A DNA stretch of 40,410 bases from Candidatus [Bacteroides] periocalifornicus (GCA_001421095.1 LIIK01000022.1:1-40410), one strand, 5' to 3'; positions 16,005 to 24,771 are shown, numbered from the stretch's first letter. The notes: generated by a model from the letters alone, not told the origin. Translations and numbers: made by a program.

Positions 16005-16802
16005 CTACTCCCAGGCAATCTTCAGCGTTTTCCCGTCCACTCCTATTCCCTCGCTCAGCGTTATGCGTAGTTTTTGCTCTTCGGTATACCCTAGGGTCTC
16101 GCCATCGTGCAGCTCCACATGCCCGCGGATTACGTAGTCGGCCACATTGCACAGCAGCATCCGTACCTCATTGAGATCCACATCTTTTCCTGCCAGCACC
16201 TCCATTTCTTCCAGGCCGAAAGCACGGAGTCCGTAGGTGTAAATGACGTTGTCATTCTCCCGTTTCAGGATGCCGAACCAGAGGAGGTCCATCACCGGGA
16301 GTGCCTCTGGTTCATCGTGCATCATGCTGGCAAAGTCCCTGTAGAATTCGGGTTCGTAGACCGTGCCGTTAGCGTAAAGCCCTAGGGAGGTAGGCTGCCC
16401 CAGCAGGGTAGATGCAGCCTTCACAAAGAGCTGAGCCACTGCCACATCCTGCCGTTCGCCCCATGATTTCACCGTCACAAGGATGTGGGCCCTATGGCGC
16501 TTGGTTACCTCTACGGCCTCTTCCCACAAGTAGTTAGCTTGGGCGTAGAATTCGGCCTCTCCCACGGGGATAGGGGCCTCCATAAGGGAGACCGCAAGCA
16601 TAAGCCCGCCTACCGTGGCCACTAGGGTTGTCCCTTTTGCCTCTGAGTCGTCTAGGGCTATGCCCCACTCCTCCCTAAAGGCCGTCGTGAATTGCTGTAG
16701 ATCCCATTCGGCATTCTCCCGAAGTACAAAGCCCAGTAACATCGTACGGGACTCTTGGGCATCAGCCTTCTTTTTGCCCTTTAGCCTGCTTATCAATCCC
16801 AT
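16005..16802 (-). CDS. DUF4261 domain protein
   Basis: The 265-residue protein resembles the DUF4261 family, which has no known activity. The N-terminus is basic (MGLISRLKGKKKADAQ); then come LLGFVLRENAEWD, the VATVGGLMLAVSLMEAPIPVGEAE stretch with conserved P-I-P, HRAHILVTVKSWGE, and the C-terminal VMDLLWFGILKREND and MLCNVADYVIRGHVELHDGETLGY. No signal peptide or clear membrane segment is seen. It starts 17 bases after the RNase Y stop, so it is very probably co-transcribed with rny. Any functional link to RNA turnover is only a guess from position. Confidence 0.78.
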   Translation of the reverse strand: MGLISRLKGKKKADAQESRTMLLGFVLRENAEWDLQQFTTAFREEWGIALDDSEAKGTTLVATVGGLMLAVSLMEAPIPVGEAEFYAQANYLWEEAVEVTKRHRAHILVTVKSWGERQDVAVAQLFVKAASTLLGQPTSLGLYANGTVYEPEFYRDFASMMHDEPEALPVMDLLWFGILKRENDNVIYTYGLRAFGLEEMEVLAGKDVDLNEVRMLLCNVADYVIRGHVELHDGETLGYTEEQKLRITLSEGIGVDGKTLKIAWE

Positions 16803-16819
16803 ATGCTAGTAGTGCATTG

Positions 16820-18352
16820 CTACTTGGCCACACCAATTGCCCGGGTTTCACGTATTACGGTTACTTTCACCTGCCCGGGATAGGTCATTTCATCTTGTAT
16901 TTTCTTGGCTATTTCCACCGCTAGACGTTGGGCGGCCTGATCATCCACCTTCTCGCTGCCCACTATCACGCGGAGCTCGCGGCCGGCCTGAATGGCGTAG
17001 GTTTTCTCCACGCCGGGGTAGGCGAGCGCTAGGGTCTCCATGTCCTTAAGTCGCTTGATGTAGGATTCTACCACCTCGCGCCTTGCCCCGGGGCGTGCGC
17101 CCGATATGGAGTCGCACACCTGTACGATGGGAGCGATAAGCGAGGTCATCTCCACCTCGTCGTGGTGGGCACCTATGGCGTTGCATACCTCGGGCTTCTC
17201 CTTGTATTTCTCGGCAAGGCGCATGCCCAGGATAGCGTGGGGGAGTTCTGGTTCGTCATCGGGCACTTTGCCGATGTCGTGGAGTAGGCCAGCACGTTTG
17301 GCGAGCTTCACATTGAGCCCAAGCTCGCTGGCCATGATTGCGCAGAGATTCGCCACTTCGCGTGAGTGCTGCAGGAGGTTTTGCCCGTAGGAGGAACGGT
17401 ATTTCATACGCCCCACCATACGTATAAGCTCTGGGTGCATGGGCTGAACCCCGAGGTCGATAGTGGTGCGTTTGCCGATGTCCATTATCTCATCCTCAAG
17501 CTGCTTATGCACCTTGGCCACCACCTCTTCTATACGGGCAGGGTGTATGCGGCCATCTTGTACCAGCTGGTGCAGTGCCAGGCGGGCCACCTCCCTACGG
17601 ACAGGGTCGAAGGCCGAAAGCACTATGGCGTCGGGGGTGTCGTCTACTATGATCTCCACCCCCGTTACAGCCTCCAGCGTGCGGATATTACGCCCCTCGC
17701 GCCCGATGATCTTCCCCTTTACCTCATCGGAGTCTATGTGGAATACCGTTACCGAATTCTCTATGGCGGCCTCGGTGGCTAGGCGTTGGATCGACTGGAT
17801 TACGATCCGTTTCGCCTCTTTATTGGCATTCAGCTTGGCCTCGTCTATTATTTCGGCGGCATAGCTTACAGCCTCGCTTTTAGCTTCATCCACCAGCGAC
17901 TGTATCAGCTGCTCCTTGGCGGCGTTGGCCGAAAGCCCCGCTATCGTCTCGAGCTTGGCCACCTGCTCGCGGTGGTTTTGCGCCGCCTCCTCGCACATGG
18001 CATCATACTTGGCCATTTTGGCATCCAGCTGCTGGCGAATCTGGTCTAGCTCGCCCTTCCGCTTCTGGTTTTGCTGCTGCTGGTTCTTGAGGTTGGCCTC
18101 CTTTATGTGGAGTTCCTTCTCCAGCCCAGTCAGTTCCTCCTTGCGGGCCGCATGGTGCTGGTCGTAATTCCGCTTCAGCTCCAGAAAGTGCTCCTCGGCC
18201 TCCAGCAGTTTGCCCTTCTTAAGTAGCTCAGCTTCAGACTGGGCCTCCTTCAGGATTCTCCCCCGCTGCCTGCGTAGCGCGAGGAACCATATCATGTACC
18301 CGGCCCCTACTGCTGCCAGAAAGGCCAGGCTCCAAAGTACTATTCGTAACAT
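16820..18352 (-). CDS. rny: Ribonuclease Y
   Basis: RNase Y is a membrane-bound endoribonuclease that starts mRNA decay. The 510-residue protein has one N-terminal membrane helix (about 5-26), a long charged coiled coil (about 30-150, rich in K, E and Q), a KH RNA-binding domain with GKIIGREGRNIRTLE, and an HD metal-dependent phosphohydrolase domain with H-S-R-E-V-A and LLHDIGKVPDDE. Domain order and length are those of the family. It precedes the DUF4261 gene. The 6S-like RNA lies just upstream on the same strand. Confidence 0.96.
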   Translation of the reverse strand: MLRIVLWSLAFLAAVGAGYMIWFLALRRQRGRILKEAQSEAELLKKGKLLEAEEHFLELKRNYDQHHAARKEELTGLEKELHIKEANLKNQQQQNQKRKGELDQIRQQLDAKMAKYDAMCEEAAQNHREQVAKLETIAGLSANAAKEQLIQSLVDEAKSEAVSYAAEIIDEAKLNANKEAKRIVIQSIQRLATEAAIENSVTVFHIDSDEVKGKIIGREGRNIRTLEAVTGVEIIVDDTPDAIVLSAFDPVRREVARLALHQLVQDGRIHPARIEEVVAKVHKQLEDEIMDIGKRTTIDLGVQPMHPELIRMVGRMKYRSSYGQNLLQHSREVANLCAIMASELGLNVKLAKRAGLLHDIGKVPDDEPELPHAILGMRLAEKYKEKPEVCNAIGAHHDEVEMTSLIAPIVQVCDSISGARPGARREVVESYIKRLKDMETLALAYPGVEKTYAIQAGRELRVIVGSEKVDDQAAQRLAVEIAKKIQDEMTYPGQVKVTVIRETRAIGVAK

Positions 18353-18422
18353 TGCAACACAACAATTAATCTATCAATCAACCCAATACGGGAGGCTACC
18401 TGGTGGGAGGTCTCCATACTAC

Positions 18423-18627
18423 AAAAAAATGCCCGCCGCTGTCCAAGAAATTTTAGGAAACCCCAATATGACACGATTGGGATGGCTGCCAACCTCAGAC
18501 TTCCAACGTCCCGCGCAAGCAGAATCCCGGTCGAACCGGTCACCTAGGCCTGTCTTCAGAGAGCTGAGTCCTACCCCAATACAAATTATGCTGAGTTCCG
18601 CAATTACCCTGGATCAGTGAACGGGCA
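18423..18627 (-). ncRNA. ssrS: Probable 6S RNA
   Basis: The 311-base gap between zapA and rny holds no gene, but its minus-strand transcript folds into a long rod. Ends pair as TGCCCG/CGGGCA, CTG/CAG and TCCAGG/CTTGGA (with one G-U), then AATT/AATT and GG/CC. Inner helices are TTGGG/CCCAA and CTCAG/CTGAG, with a CCGG-TTCGA-CCGG tip. Seven Ts follow the closing helix. About 200 bases with a long interrupted helix and an open middle is the architecture of 6S RNA, which mimics an open promoter and binds RNA polymerase. In E. coli ssrS is also next to zapA, which supports the call. The 5' end is uncertain: GATCTTTG overlaps the closing helix and would place the start slightly inside it. Confidence 0.6.
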
Positions 18628-18663
18628 AAGATCGCTATTGCTTTGAAAGAACGCTCGTCTAGC

Positions 18664-18960
18664 CTACTTAAGTAGGACGTTGACCTTACCGACAATCTGG
18701 TGGATTCGCCCCTCAACTTCCTCCAGCTCCTCGGCCATTCCACCGTTCACAATCTGGAGGATTGCGCCCTCTAGAGCCACCATGGCCAGCACCTTCTCGG
18801 TGGTGTTGAGCTCTAGGTTTTCACGCTTAGCCGCCACCGAGGCCGCCACCCTACGCTCTGCCTCGCGGAATATCTCTATCCTATCTGGTGGTACAGACAG
18901 CACGTAGAGCCTGCCAGCCACCTTGAGCTCTATGGGCACCAGCTCCTCGTCGTTCACCAT
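18664..18960 (-). CDS. zapA: Cell division protein ZapA
   Basis: ZapA bundles FtsZ filaments at the division ring. The 98-residue protein fits: an N-terminal beta part with VPIELKVAGRLYVLSVPPDRIEIFREAERRV (the family's G-x-x-Y-x-l-x-v/E-E-x-l-R-x-A pattern), followed by a dimerising coiled coil. Its stop lies inside a perfect 14-base palindrome, CCTACTTAAGTAGG (18663-18676). The coiled-coil gene at 18988 lies 27 bases upstream and very likely shares its promoter. Confidence 0.88.
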   Translation of the reverse strand: MVNDEELVPIELKVAGRLYVLSVPPDRIEIFREAERRVAASVAAKRENLELNTTEKVLAMVALEGAILQIVNGGMAEELEEVEGRIHQIVGKVNVLLK

Positions 18961-18987
18961 GCCAAAATGCCCCCCCTTTTCACTATG

Positions 18988-19281
18988 CTACCCTCGGAGT
19001 AGCGCGATGCAGTTCTCTATCTCCTTCAGCAGTTGGTCTATCAGCTTCCGAGCCGTGCGAGCGTCCTCAGAGTCTGGCCCGAAGGCCAAGGCTGCCTGTC
19101 GTACTGCTCCCAGCGTCCTATCGCGCTCGGCCGCCTCCTGTGCGGTAGTTAGCGCCTCCTCCAGCTCTGCCACCCTCTGTACAAGGACTGTGGCCTGCCT
19201 CTCACGCTCTGCTATCCGCCCGGCAAGCTGCCCTACCGCCTCCTCCAACGCATCCAATTCATCCTGCAATCCCTGCTCCAT
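18988..19281 (-). CDS. Small coiled-coil protein upstream of zapA
   Basis: A 97-residue acidic protein made almost wholly of heptad-like helix (LQDELDALEEAVGQLAGRIAE and the stretch after it), ending in KLIDQLLKEIENCIALLRG. No domain with known activity is recognised. A short coiled-coil gene directly before zapA, ending in a similar E-I-D-K-C-I-A-L-L pattern, is to my memory conserved in Bacteroidales, so a ZapB-like or other divisome role is plausible but inferred from position only. It has the best promoter in the window. Confidence 0.78.
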   Translation of the reverse strand: MEQGLQDELDALEEAVGQLAGRIAERERQATVLVQRVAELEEALTTAQEAAERDRTLGAVRQAALAFGPDSEDARTARKLIDQLLKEIENCIALLRG

Positions 19282-19309
19282 GACCTATGCACCCGCCTGA
19301 TCTTGCCTA

Positions 19310-19341
19310 CAAAGTTAGTTATTTTCCTTTTGCCCGGCAAA
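19310..19341 (-). promoter_or_regulatory. Full promoter (TTTG-N20-TAACTTTG) for the coiled-coil gene and zapA
   Basis: The minus strand has TTTG at 19338-19341 and TAACTTTG at 19310-19317 with exactly 20 bases between, a textbook Bacteroidetes -33/-7 promoter, 28 bases before the ATG. Confidence 0.8.
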
Positions 19342-19413
19342 TTTTCTTCGTGCCCTGACGAGCTGATTTGAGGGTAGTATATTGTGAATCAAATAGTAAT
19401 ATTCTTTATATTC

Positions 19414-19830
19414 CTATAATTCCTCCTCTTCCCCGTCGTCGGCTTCCCACCCGTCATCGGGGTAGCCCTCGGCGTAGAGTTCATCGATAGCCCTGCGCTC
19501 CTTCTTCGTGGGGCGTCCAGTTCCTCTATCCCGTTGCAGGCTCAGTATCAGGTTGTGTTCCTGTAGCTTTTCCTTTTCGGAAGCAGGGGTGATGTCTAGA
19601 AGGTAGTCTGACACCAGCGGAGCACCTACCCTCCCCTTTGGGAAGCCTTTCACCCTGTACTGCAGCATGGCGGGGCCGCGCCGTATGGTAAGCACTTCGC
19701 CCTCTTTAAGCTCTCGGGCAGGCTTCACCTGCGATTCGCCTACACGTACACGCCCGCTTTTTAGCGCGTCTATTGCCGCTTCGCGCGTCTTGAAGAGGCG
19801 TACGCACCATAGGTATTTATCGATCCTCAT
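19414..19830 (-). CDS. hslR: S4-domain RNA-binding protein (Hsp15-like)
   Basis: Hsp15 binds stalled 50S subunits carrying peptidyl-tRNA and helps recycle them. The 138-residue protein begins with an S4 domain (MRIDKYLWCVRLFKTREAAIDALKSG, VRVGESQVKPARELKEGEVLTI), followed by a basic linker (GTGRPTKKERRAIDE) and an acidic tail. This is the Hsp15 layout. Its start overlaps the end of pth by 14 bases, fitting coupled production of two factors that deal with peptidyl-tRNA. Confidence 0.9.
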   Translation of the reverse strand: MRIDKYLWCVRLFKTREAAIDALKSGRVRVGESQVKPARELKEGEVLTIRRGPAMLQYRVKGFPKGRVGAPLVSDYLLDITPASEKEKLQEHNLILSLQRDRGTGRPTKKERRAIDELYAEGYPDDGWEADDGEEEEL

Positions 19831-20416
19831 TGCCTTGCTGAGTCTCCTGGGTGGGCGGGGTATTCACCAGATTCATCACCCGGGCAATATCCTGGGTGCA
19901 AAAGAGCTGTATGGTCTGCACGGCTAGGGCTAGGGCGGGTTCTAGACGCTCGAATTCCTCTGGGCTAAAGGGGTGTAGCACGAAATCGATCTGCCGCCCT
20001 CGGGTAAACTCATGCCCAATCCCGATTCTGAGCCTCGGGTAGGCTGCCGTCTGCAATTGCGCTTCTATGTCCTTAAGGCCATTATGCCCACCTGCGCTGC
20101 CCTTGGCCCGTAGCCGTACAGTGCCGAGCGGGAGGGCTAGGTCATCCACCAGCACCAGCGTGCGCTCGGGCGGCACGTTCTCCTGCTGCATCCAGTAGCG
20201 GACGGCCTTTCCGCTCAAGTTCATGAATGTGGAGGGCTTAAGCAGGAGGAGCTGCCGTCCGCGGTAGCTAGCCATAGCCACCTCGCCCAGCCTTGCGGGG
20301 GCAAAGGCCACCCCGGCCGTGCGCGCATAGGCATCTAGCGCCATGAATCCCACATTGTGCCGAGTCCTATCGTACTCTGCACCGGGGTTGCCAAGACCTA
20401 CTATGAGATATTTCAC
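19817..20416 (-). CDS. pth: Peptidyl-tRNA hydrolase
   Basis: Pth cleaves peptidyl-tRNA released from stalled ribosomes. The 199-residue protein has GLGNPG (N10), the catalytic R-H20-N-V-G-F at the same position as in E. coli, FMNLSG, VDDLALPLG (catalytic aspartate) and GSAGGHNGLKDIE. Length is normal with a short extra tail. hslR overlaps its 3' end; rplY lies upstream across a 468-base gap. Confidence 0.97.
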   Translation of the reverse strand: MKYLIVGLGNPGAEYDRTRHNVGFMALDAYARTAGVAFAPARLGEVAMASYRGRQLLLLKPSTFMNLSGKAVRYWMQQENVPPERTLVLVDDLALPLGTVRLRAKGSAGGHNGLKDIEAQLQTAAYPRLRIGIGHEFTRGRQIDFVLHPFSPEEFERLEPALALAVQTIQLFCTQDIARVMNLVNTPPTQETQQGNEDR

Positions 20417-20884
20417 CGATTCTAGCTTCTATCGCCTGCGCGCTGCTAGGGAGTACGCAGGGTTCATCTATGGGGATTGCCGCAGAATAGAGCCAGCTAG
20501 GGGAAGGAAGGGCAATGGAGGCTGGAGGTGTACTCGCATTGCTCTGTACCTATCCTACACACTTTCACTACACGCCTTCCCACGGCCCTGCCCCTATGCG
20601 CTTCGCCAACTAAGATCGTGATGGTTAAGCTCTTCGAACGGTGAAAGCGCTGCCCGTTCGGAGTTTTGAATCCCAATCACGGGAGTCAGGCAATCATTCG
20701 GCAACCCGATAATTATCAGATTAAAAATCTACCGTGCCGACAGGAAGGGGGCTGTAGCAGAAGGAGGAATGCAGGTGGGGAATTTTCTCATTGTGCTGTA
20801 TTCCTGCCTCTGGTTAGCCCGCAGCGTATACAAGTAGAGACGGCTCTTCACCGTCTCTACCATGCTATGTAGCATGCAGTCAGG
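20417..20884. other. Gap between rplY and pth
   Basis: Normally pth follows rplY closely in Bacteroidetes (from memory), but here 468 bases intervene. Apart from the two hairpins after rplY (20834-20876) I see no gene, no TAnnTTTG box and no recognised repeat. Confidence 0.5.
20834..20876 (-). terminator. Double hairpin after rplY
   Basis: GTAGAGACGG and CCGTCTCTAC (20834-20843, 20851-20860) form a perfect 10-bp stem with a 7-base loop; CATGCTA/TAGCATG (20861-20876) forms a second hairpin directly beside it, 9 bases from the rplY stop. There is no T-run, so this may be an mRNA 3' stabiliser or a REP-like repeat rather than a true terminator. GTAGAGACG-type hairpins are common intergenic repeats in several phyla. 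Confidence 0.5.
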
Positions 20885-21484
20885 TTACTCAGCCTTCTTC
20901 TCTTCCTTGGGTTCAGCCTCCTCTTCCTGGGCGGCGGCACCACGCTGAGATTTTATGGTAGCCACCACTAGGGTCTTGGTATCCACCACCTCTAGGTTAT
21001 CGAACTTCACATCGCTCACCATGAGGGTTTCACCCACATTGAGCTCGGTGATGTCCACAGGCAGCACATCGGGCAGGTCGCTTACTAGCCCTTGCACCCT
21101 GAGCTTGCGTACTCCGCCCACGAGTTTGCCCCCAGCCCTAACGCCCTTTGCGTACCCCTCCAGAGCCACGGGGATGGCCATCACTATGGGGTCTGCCGCA
21201 TCGTAGCGGTAGAAATCTATGTGTATTGGCCTGTCGCTCACAGGGTGGTATTGCACCTCCTTCAGCACCACGTGTTCCACCTTACCACCGAGCATCAGAT
21301 CTACCAGGTAGACCTTCGGGGTTATGAGTAGCGGCTTGAGGTCCTTCTCGTTAAGGGTGCACATCACATTGTCGCCATGCCCGTAGATAACGGCAGGAAC
21401 GAGCCCCTCCTTGCGCATCCGTTTCGCCAGCACTTTACCGGTCGTTGTCCTTGGCTGCGCATCCAGTTTGAATACTTCCATCAC
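20885..21484 (-). CDS. rplY: 50S ribosomal protein L25 (Ctc type)
   Basis: L25 binds 5S rRNA in the large subunit; this longer form has the C-terminal TL5/Ctc domain. The 199-residue protein shows the L25 core (RTTTGKVLAKRMRKEGLVPAVIYGHG, then KEVQYHPVSDRPIHIDFYR) and the second domain (IPVALEGYAKGVRAGGKL, PDVLPVDITELNVGETLMVSDV). It ends in a low-complexity acidic/lysine tail (EEEAEPKEEKKAE). The start can be either of the two adjacent methionines. A full promoter lies upstream. Confidence 0.95.
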   Translation of the reverse strand: MMEVFKLDAQPRTTTGKVLAKRMRKEGLVPAVIYGHGDNVMCTLNEKDLKPLLITPKVYLVDLMLGGKVEHVVLKEVQYHPVSDRPIHIDFYRYDAADPIVMAIPVALEGYAKGVRAGGKLVGGVRKLRVQGLVSDLPDVLPVDITELNVGETLMVSDVKFDNLEVVDTKTLVVATIKSQRGAAAQEEEAEPKEEKKAE

Positions 21485-21567
21485 TCACCTATTGCGGTGC
21501 TACTCAAGGGCTCCCCAAACTCTACGCTTGCCCTCCCATCGCACCATGTATTACGGGGATTCGGGCG

Positions 21568-21599
21568 CAAAGGTAGTTTCTTTTCATGAGAAACCCAAA
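21568..21599 (-). promoter_or_regulatory. Full promoter (TTTG-N20-TACCTTTG) for rplY
   Basis: On the minus strand TTTG (21596-21599) and TACCTTTG (21568-21575) are separated by exactly 20 bases, about 85 bases before the ATG, leaving a leader of about 75 bases. Confidence 0.8.
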
Positions 21600-21763
21600 A
21601 GGGAATCCGTTCGCAAGCTGGCCACCGTGCGAATCTACTTGTTGCGGGGTGAGGTACCCTCCCGTTGCAAGAGCCAGAGCATCAAAGAGTATCGGCTAGG
21701 CGGGGAGCGCAATTAAAATCGCATCTGCCAGCCTCCCACGATCTTAGCGATTCTCTGTCAATC

Positions 21764-22309
21764 CTAGGTGCGTTGGATCTCCTCTACCGAGGTCTCGGTG
21801 GCGAATAGGTGCGCGTACTCCTGGTAGTGCTGCCCGTTAGACTGCGCCATCTCTACGCTCTGCTCTTGAGTTAATGCGCGCATCTGCTTAGCGGGTATAC
21901 CGGCCCAGAGCGTCATGGGGGGAATCTGCGTGTTGCCGAGCACCAGGGCGTTTGCGGCGACCAGCGCGCCAGCCCCCACCTTGGCGTTATCGAGTACGGA
22001 GGCCCCCATGCCCACCAGCGCGCCTTGCCCTACATGCGCCCCGTGGACTATGGCATTGTGCCCCACCGAAACCCCATCGCCTATCTCCACCACCGAGACT
22101 CCCGCCGTGCTGTGCACCACCGCGCCGTCCTGGATGTTCACCCCGTTCCCCACAGTTATCCGCCCCACATCGCCGCGCAGCACCGCGCCATACCAGATAC
22201 TACAGTTGTCGCCGATCTCTACATCGCCAATAATCACCGCCGTCTCGGCCAGGAAGCAGTGCTTGCCAATCCGGGGGCGCACCCCGCGGAGCGTTACTAT
22301 GTATGCCAT
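21764..22309 (-). CDS. Gamma-carbonic-anhydrase-like left-handed beta-helix protein
   Basis: The 181-residue protein is a hexapeptide-repeat (left-handed beta-helix) protein of the gamma carbonic anhydrase / PaaY-YrdA group. Zinc-ligand histidines are at H66, H84 and H89 (VVHS, VGHNAIVHG), spaced as in the family. The D-N-C-S-I-W-Y-G-A-V-L-R-G-D segment and W-A-G-I-P-A-K near the end are also typical. It would form a trimer in the cytoplasm and may hydrate carbon dioxide, though many such proteins have no measured activity. Neighbouring gaps are about 280 and 200 bases, so it is probably transcribed alone. Confidence 0.9.
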   Translation of the reverse strand: MAYIVTLRGVRPRIGKHCFLAETAVIIGDVEIGDNCSIWYGAVLRGDVGRITVGNGVNIQDGAVVHSTAGVSVVEIGDGVSVGHNAIVHGAHVGQGALVGMGASVLDNAKVGAGALVAANALVLGNTQIPPMTLWAGIPAKQMRALTQEQSVEMAQSNGQHYQEYAHLFATETSVEEIQRT

Positions 22310-22511
22310 ACGTGAGCTTGAGTTTTATGATTGCCAGTTAAAGGGATTGCTGCAAAAATTCATTTGAATGACGCGGCGCGCTGAATGGCCACGGTCTTGG
22401 GTAGCAGCCATTCCCCTCTATTCCTCTTTTTACATCAAGTTCGGCTACCGAAATCATCTGATATTCAATATGATAGCGACACTCAGCGAAGTGTTGAGAT
22501 TCCCCTCCCCC

Positions 22512-24731
22512 TCAAATCCCCTTCCCGTGCCCCAGTCGTAGGCTATTGAGCACCACAGTTACGGAGCTGAAGGCCATCGCGAGGGCTGCGTACATCGGGT
22601 CGAACTGAATACCCCAGAGGGGGTAGAGTGCCCCGGCGGCAACTGGGATGGTGAGTAGATTGTAGAAGAAGGCCCAGAATAGATTTTCGCGCACTATGCG
22701 CATGGTAGAACGGCTGAGGCTGAGAATCCAGGGTATCGCGGCGAGATTATCTGTAGCCAGCGTGATGGTCGCTACGCTCATGGCCACGTCTGCGCCCTTT
22801 CCCATTGCTATACCCACGTCGGCACGGGCTAGGGCCTGGCTATCGTTTACCCCATCGCCCACCATGCACACCCTTACGCCTCCACGCCGTTCCTGGGCCA
22901 GCCAATCCTCCTTCTGCTGGGGGAGTAGCTCACCATGCCCCTCATCTAGCCCTACCTCCTGCACCACACGGTCCACGCTGCGCTGCCGGTCGCCAGAGAG
23001 CATCACCGTGTGGATTCCCATGCCCCTGAGCCGTGCCATCGCCTCCTTTGCCGAGGTTTTTACCCTATCAGACAGCCCGAGTAGTAGGCGGGGCTCCATT
23101 CTGCCGCCACTGCCAGACTCCAAGTACAGGACAACCGTTCGCCCGCGCTCCTCAAAGTCGTCCAATTCTTTTGAGATAGCCTCTAGCCCAACCCCCTTCT
23201 CCTTGGCTGCCCGTGGGCTGCAAATCCACACACTTGTCTCAGCCGAGCGGGCAAATATCCCGTACCCCGGGATGCTCTCCACATCCTGAACCGCAGCCCT
23301 GCTGTCGGTAGCCGCCCAGGTAATGATAGGCTCAGAGAGCGGATGGTTTGCCAGCCCCTCGAGCGTAGCCGCTAGCGTGCGAATGCGGCCCTGCTCTGCC
23401 TCTGGCGCATGCCATGCCACCTCTGCCACCATGGGGTGCCCCTCGGTGAGAGTCCCGGTTTTATCGAGAAGCACGGTGCGAACCTCCCCGGCCAGTTGCA
23501 ATCCCTGCGCATCCTTCACCAGCACGTTCGATTTGGCCGCGCGGCCTATGGCCACCATCATCGCGGTGGGCGTGGCCAACCCCAGCGCGCAGGGGCAGGC
23601 CACCGCCAGCACGGTTACAGCCGCCAGGAGGGCCTGATTCCACATCCCAACCCCTCCGGCTAGCAGCCATGCCGCCAGCGTGATAATCGCAATCCCAAGG
23701 ACCACAGGCACAAACACCGCGGCTACCCTATCGGCCAAGGCCTGCACGGGGGCTTTGCTGCCCTGCGCCTCTTCCACCTGCCGCACTATACGCCCAAGCA
23801 CCGACTCGGCCCCTATCCCGCAGGCCGTGATGTAGATTGCCCCCTGCTGGTTCATCGTCCCGGCGTAGACGTGTTCACCGTGCACCTTAAGCACAGGTTC
23901 CGGCTCACCCGTGATGGTGCTCTCATCCACAGTCGATTGCCCCTCGTACACCTCGCCGTCTACTGGCAGTCGTTCGCCGGGCCGTACCAGCAGACGATCG
24001 CCCACCTGCACCTGCTCCAGCGCCACCTCCTCTACGCCCGCATCCTCTACCCGGTGCGCGGTATTCGGCTGGTAGCCCATCAGCTGCTCTATAGCCCCAG
24101 AGGTCTTAGCTTTCGCCAGGCTCTCAAGCCACTTCCCCAGCAGGATGAAGGCCACGATCATAGCGGCAGAATCGAAGTAGAGGGAGTGGGGGGAGGCCAA
24201 CGTAGAGCCGTATCGTATCAGCATGCAGAGGCTGTACACAAAGGAGATGGTGGCGCTTAGCGAAACAAGGGTGTCCATATTCGCCCCGCCGTGCCGCAAC
24301 AACGCGAACGCCTTTCGGTGGAATAGCCACCCGGGGCCAAATACCACCAGCCCCGCGATTACAGCCACGGCAATGCGTCCGCCGAGGCTATGCCCCATCT
24401 GCATCTGAAGCCACATAGCCAGCGCTGCGCCTATGGCAGCCGCTATGAAGCGACGTAGCATCTGCCGAGCCTCCTGGCTGCGCCTCCTCTGCATGGCCAG
24501 TGGGGAGTACTCCTGATCTGTCCGGAGATCGAAGCCAACAGCGCGCACCCGCTGCCGCAGCGTATCGGGATCTACGGCGCTGGGGTCAAAGACCACCCAC
24601 GCGGTGGCGTTGGCCAGATTGACCCCGGCCTGCTCCACGCCGGGCGTATGCAGCAATACCGACTCTACGCTCGCCGAACATGCCGCGCAGCTCATGCCCT
24701 CTACCGGGTAAATATGCCGTTCTGTGGCCAT
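22512..24731 (-). CDS. copA: Copper-translocating P1B-type ATPase
   Basis: An inner-membrane pump that exports Cu(I). The 739-residue protein has one N-terminal heavy-metal domain with GMSC15AAC18, eight predicted membrane helices, the actuator-domain TGEPEP, the intramembrane metal site C-P-C (AVACPCALGLATP), the phosphorylation motif DKTGTLTEG, the HP motif (NHPLSEP) and MVGDGVNDSQALARADVGIAMG. C-terminal helices carry the NLLTIPVAAGALYP and MAFSSVTVVLNSLRL segments that, together with the CPC, define Cu(I) specificity. Length is standard for a one-HMD CopA. It is transcribed alone from the promoter at 24772-24803; no copper sensor gene is adjacent. Confidence 0.95.
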   Translation of the reverse strand: MATERHIYPVEGMSCAACSASVESVLLHTPGVEQAGVNLANATAWVVFDPSAVDPDTLRQRVRAVGFDLRTDQEYSPLAMQRRRSQEARQMLRRFIAAAIGAALAMWLQMQMGHSLGGRIAVAVIAGLVVFGPGWLFHRKAFALLRHGGANMDTLVSLSATISFVYSLCMLIRYGSTLASPHSLYFDSAAMIVAFILLGKWLESLAKAKTSGAIEQLMGYQPNTAHRVEDAGVEEVALEQVQVGDRLLVRPGERLPVDGEVYEGQSTVDESTITGEPEPVLKVHGEHVYAGTMNQQGAIYITACGIGAESVLGRIVRQVEEAQGSKAPVQALADRVAAVFVPVVLGIAIITLAAWLLAGGVGMWNQALLAAVTVLAVACPCALGLATPTAMMVAIGRAAKSNVLVKDAQGLQLAGEVRTVLLDKTGTLTEGHPMVAEVAWHAPEAEQGRIRTLAATLEGLANHPLSEPIITWAATDSRAAVQDVESIPGYGIFARSAETSVWICSPRAAKEKGVGLEAISKELDDFEERGRTVVLYLESGSGGRMEPRLLLGLSDRVKTSAKEAMARLRGMGIHTVMLSGDRQRSVDRVVQEVGLDEGHGELLPQQKEDWLAQERRGGVRVCMVGDGVNDSQALARADVGIAMGKGADVAMSVATITLATDNLAAIPWILSLSRSTMRIVRENLFWAFFYNLLTIPVAAGALYPLWGIQFDPMYAALAMAFSSVTVVLNSLRLGHGKGI

Positions 24732-24771
24732 GAGAATGTGACTTTAGTATAACCTTTAACGATTCTTGGTG

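Noticed and set aside
18520..18545. CCGGTCGAACCGG, also tRNA T-arm-like
   Set aside because: It forms the tip hairpin of the rod-shaped 6S-like RNA; no cloverleaf can be drawn.
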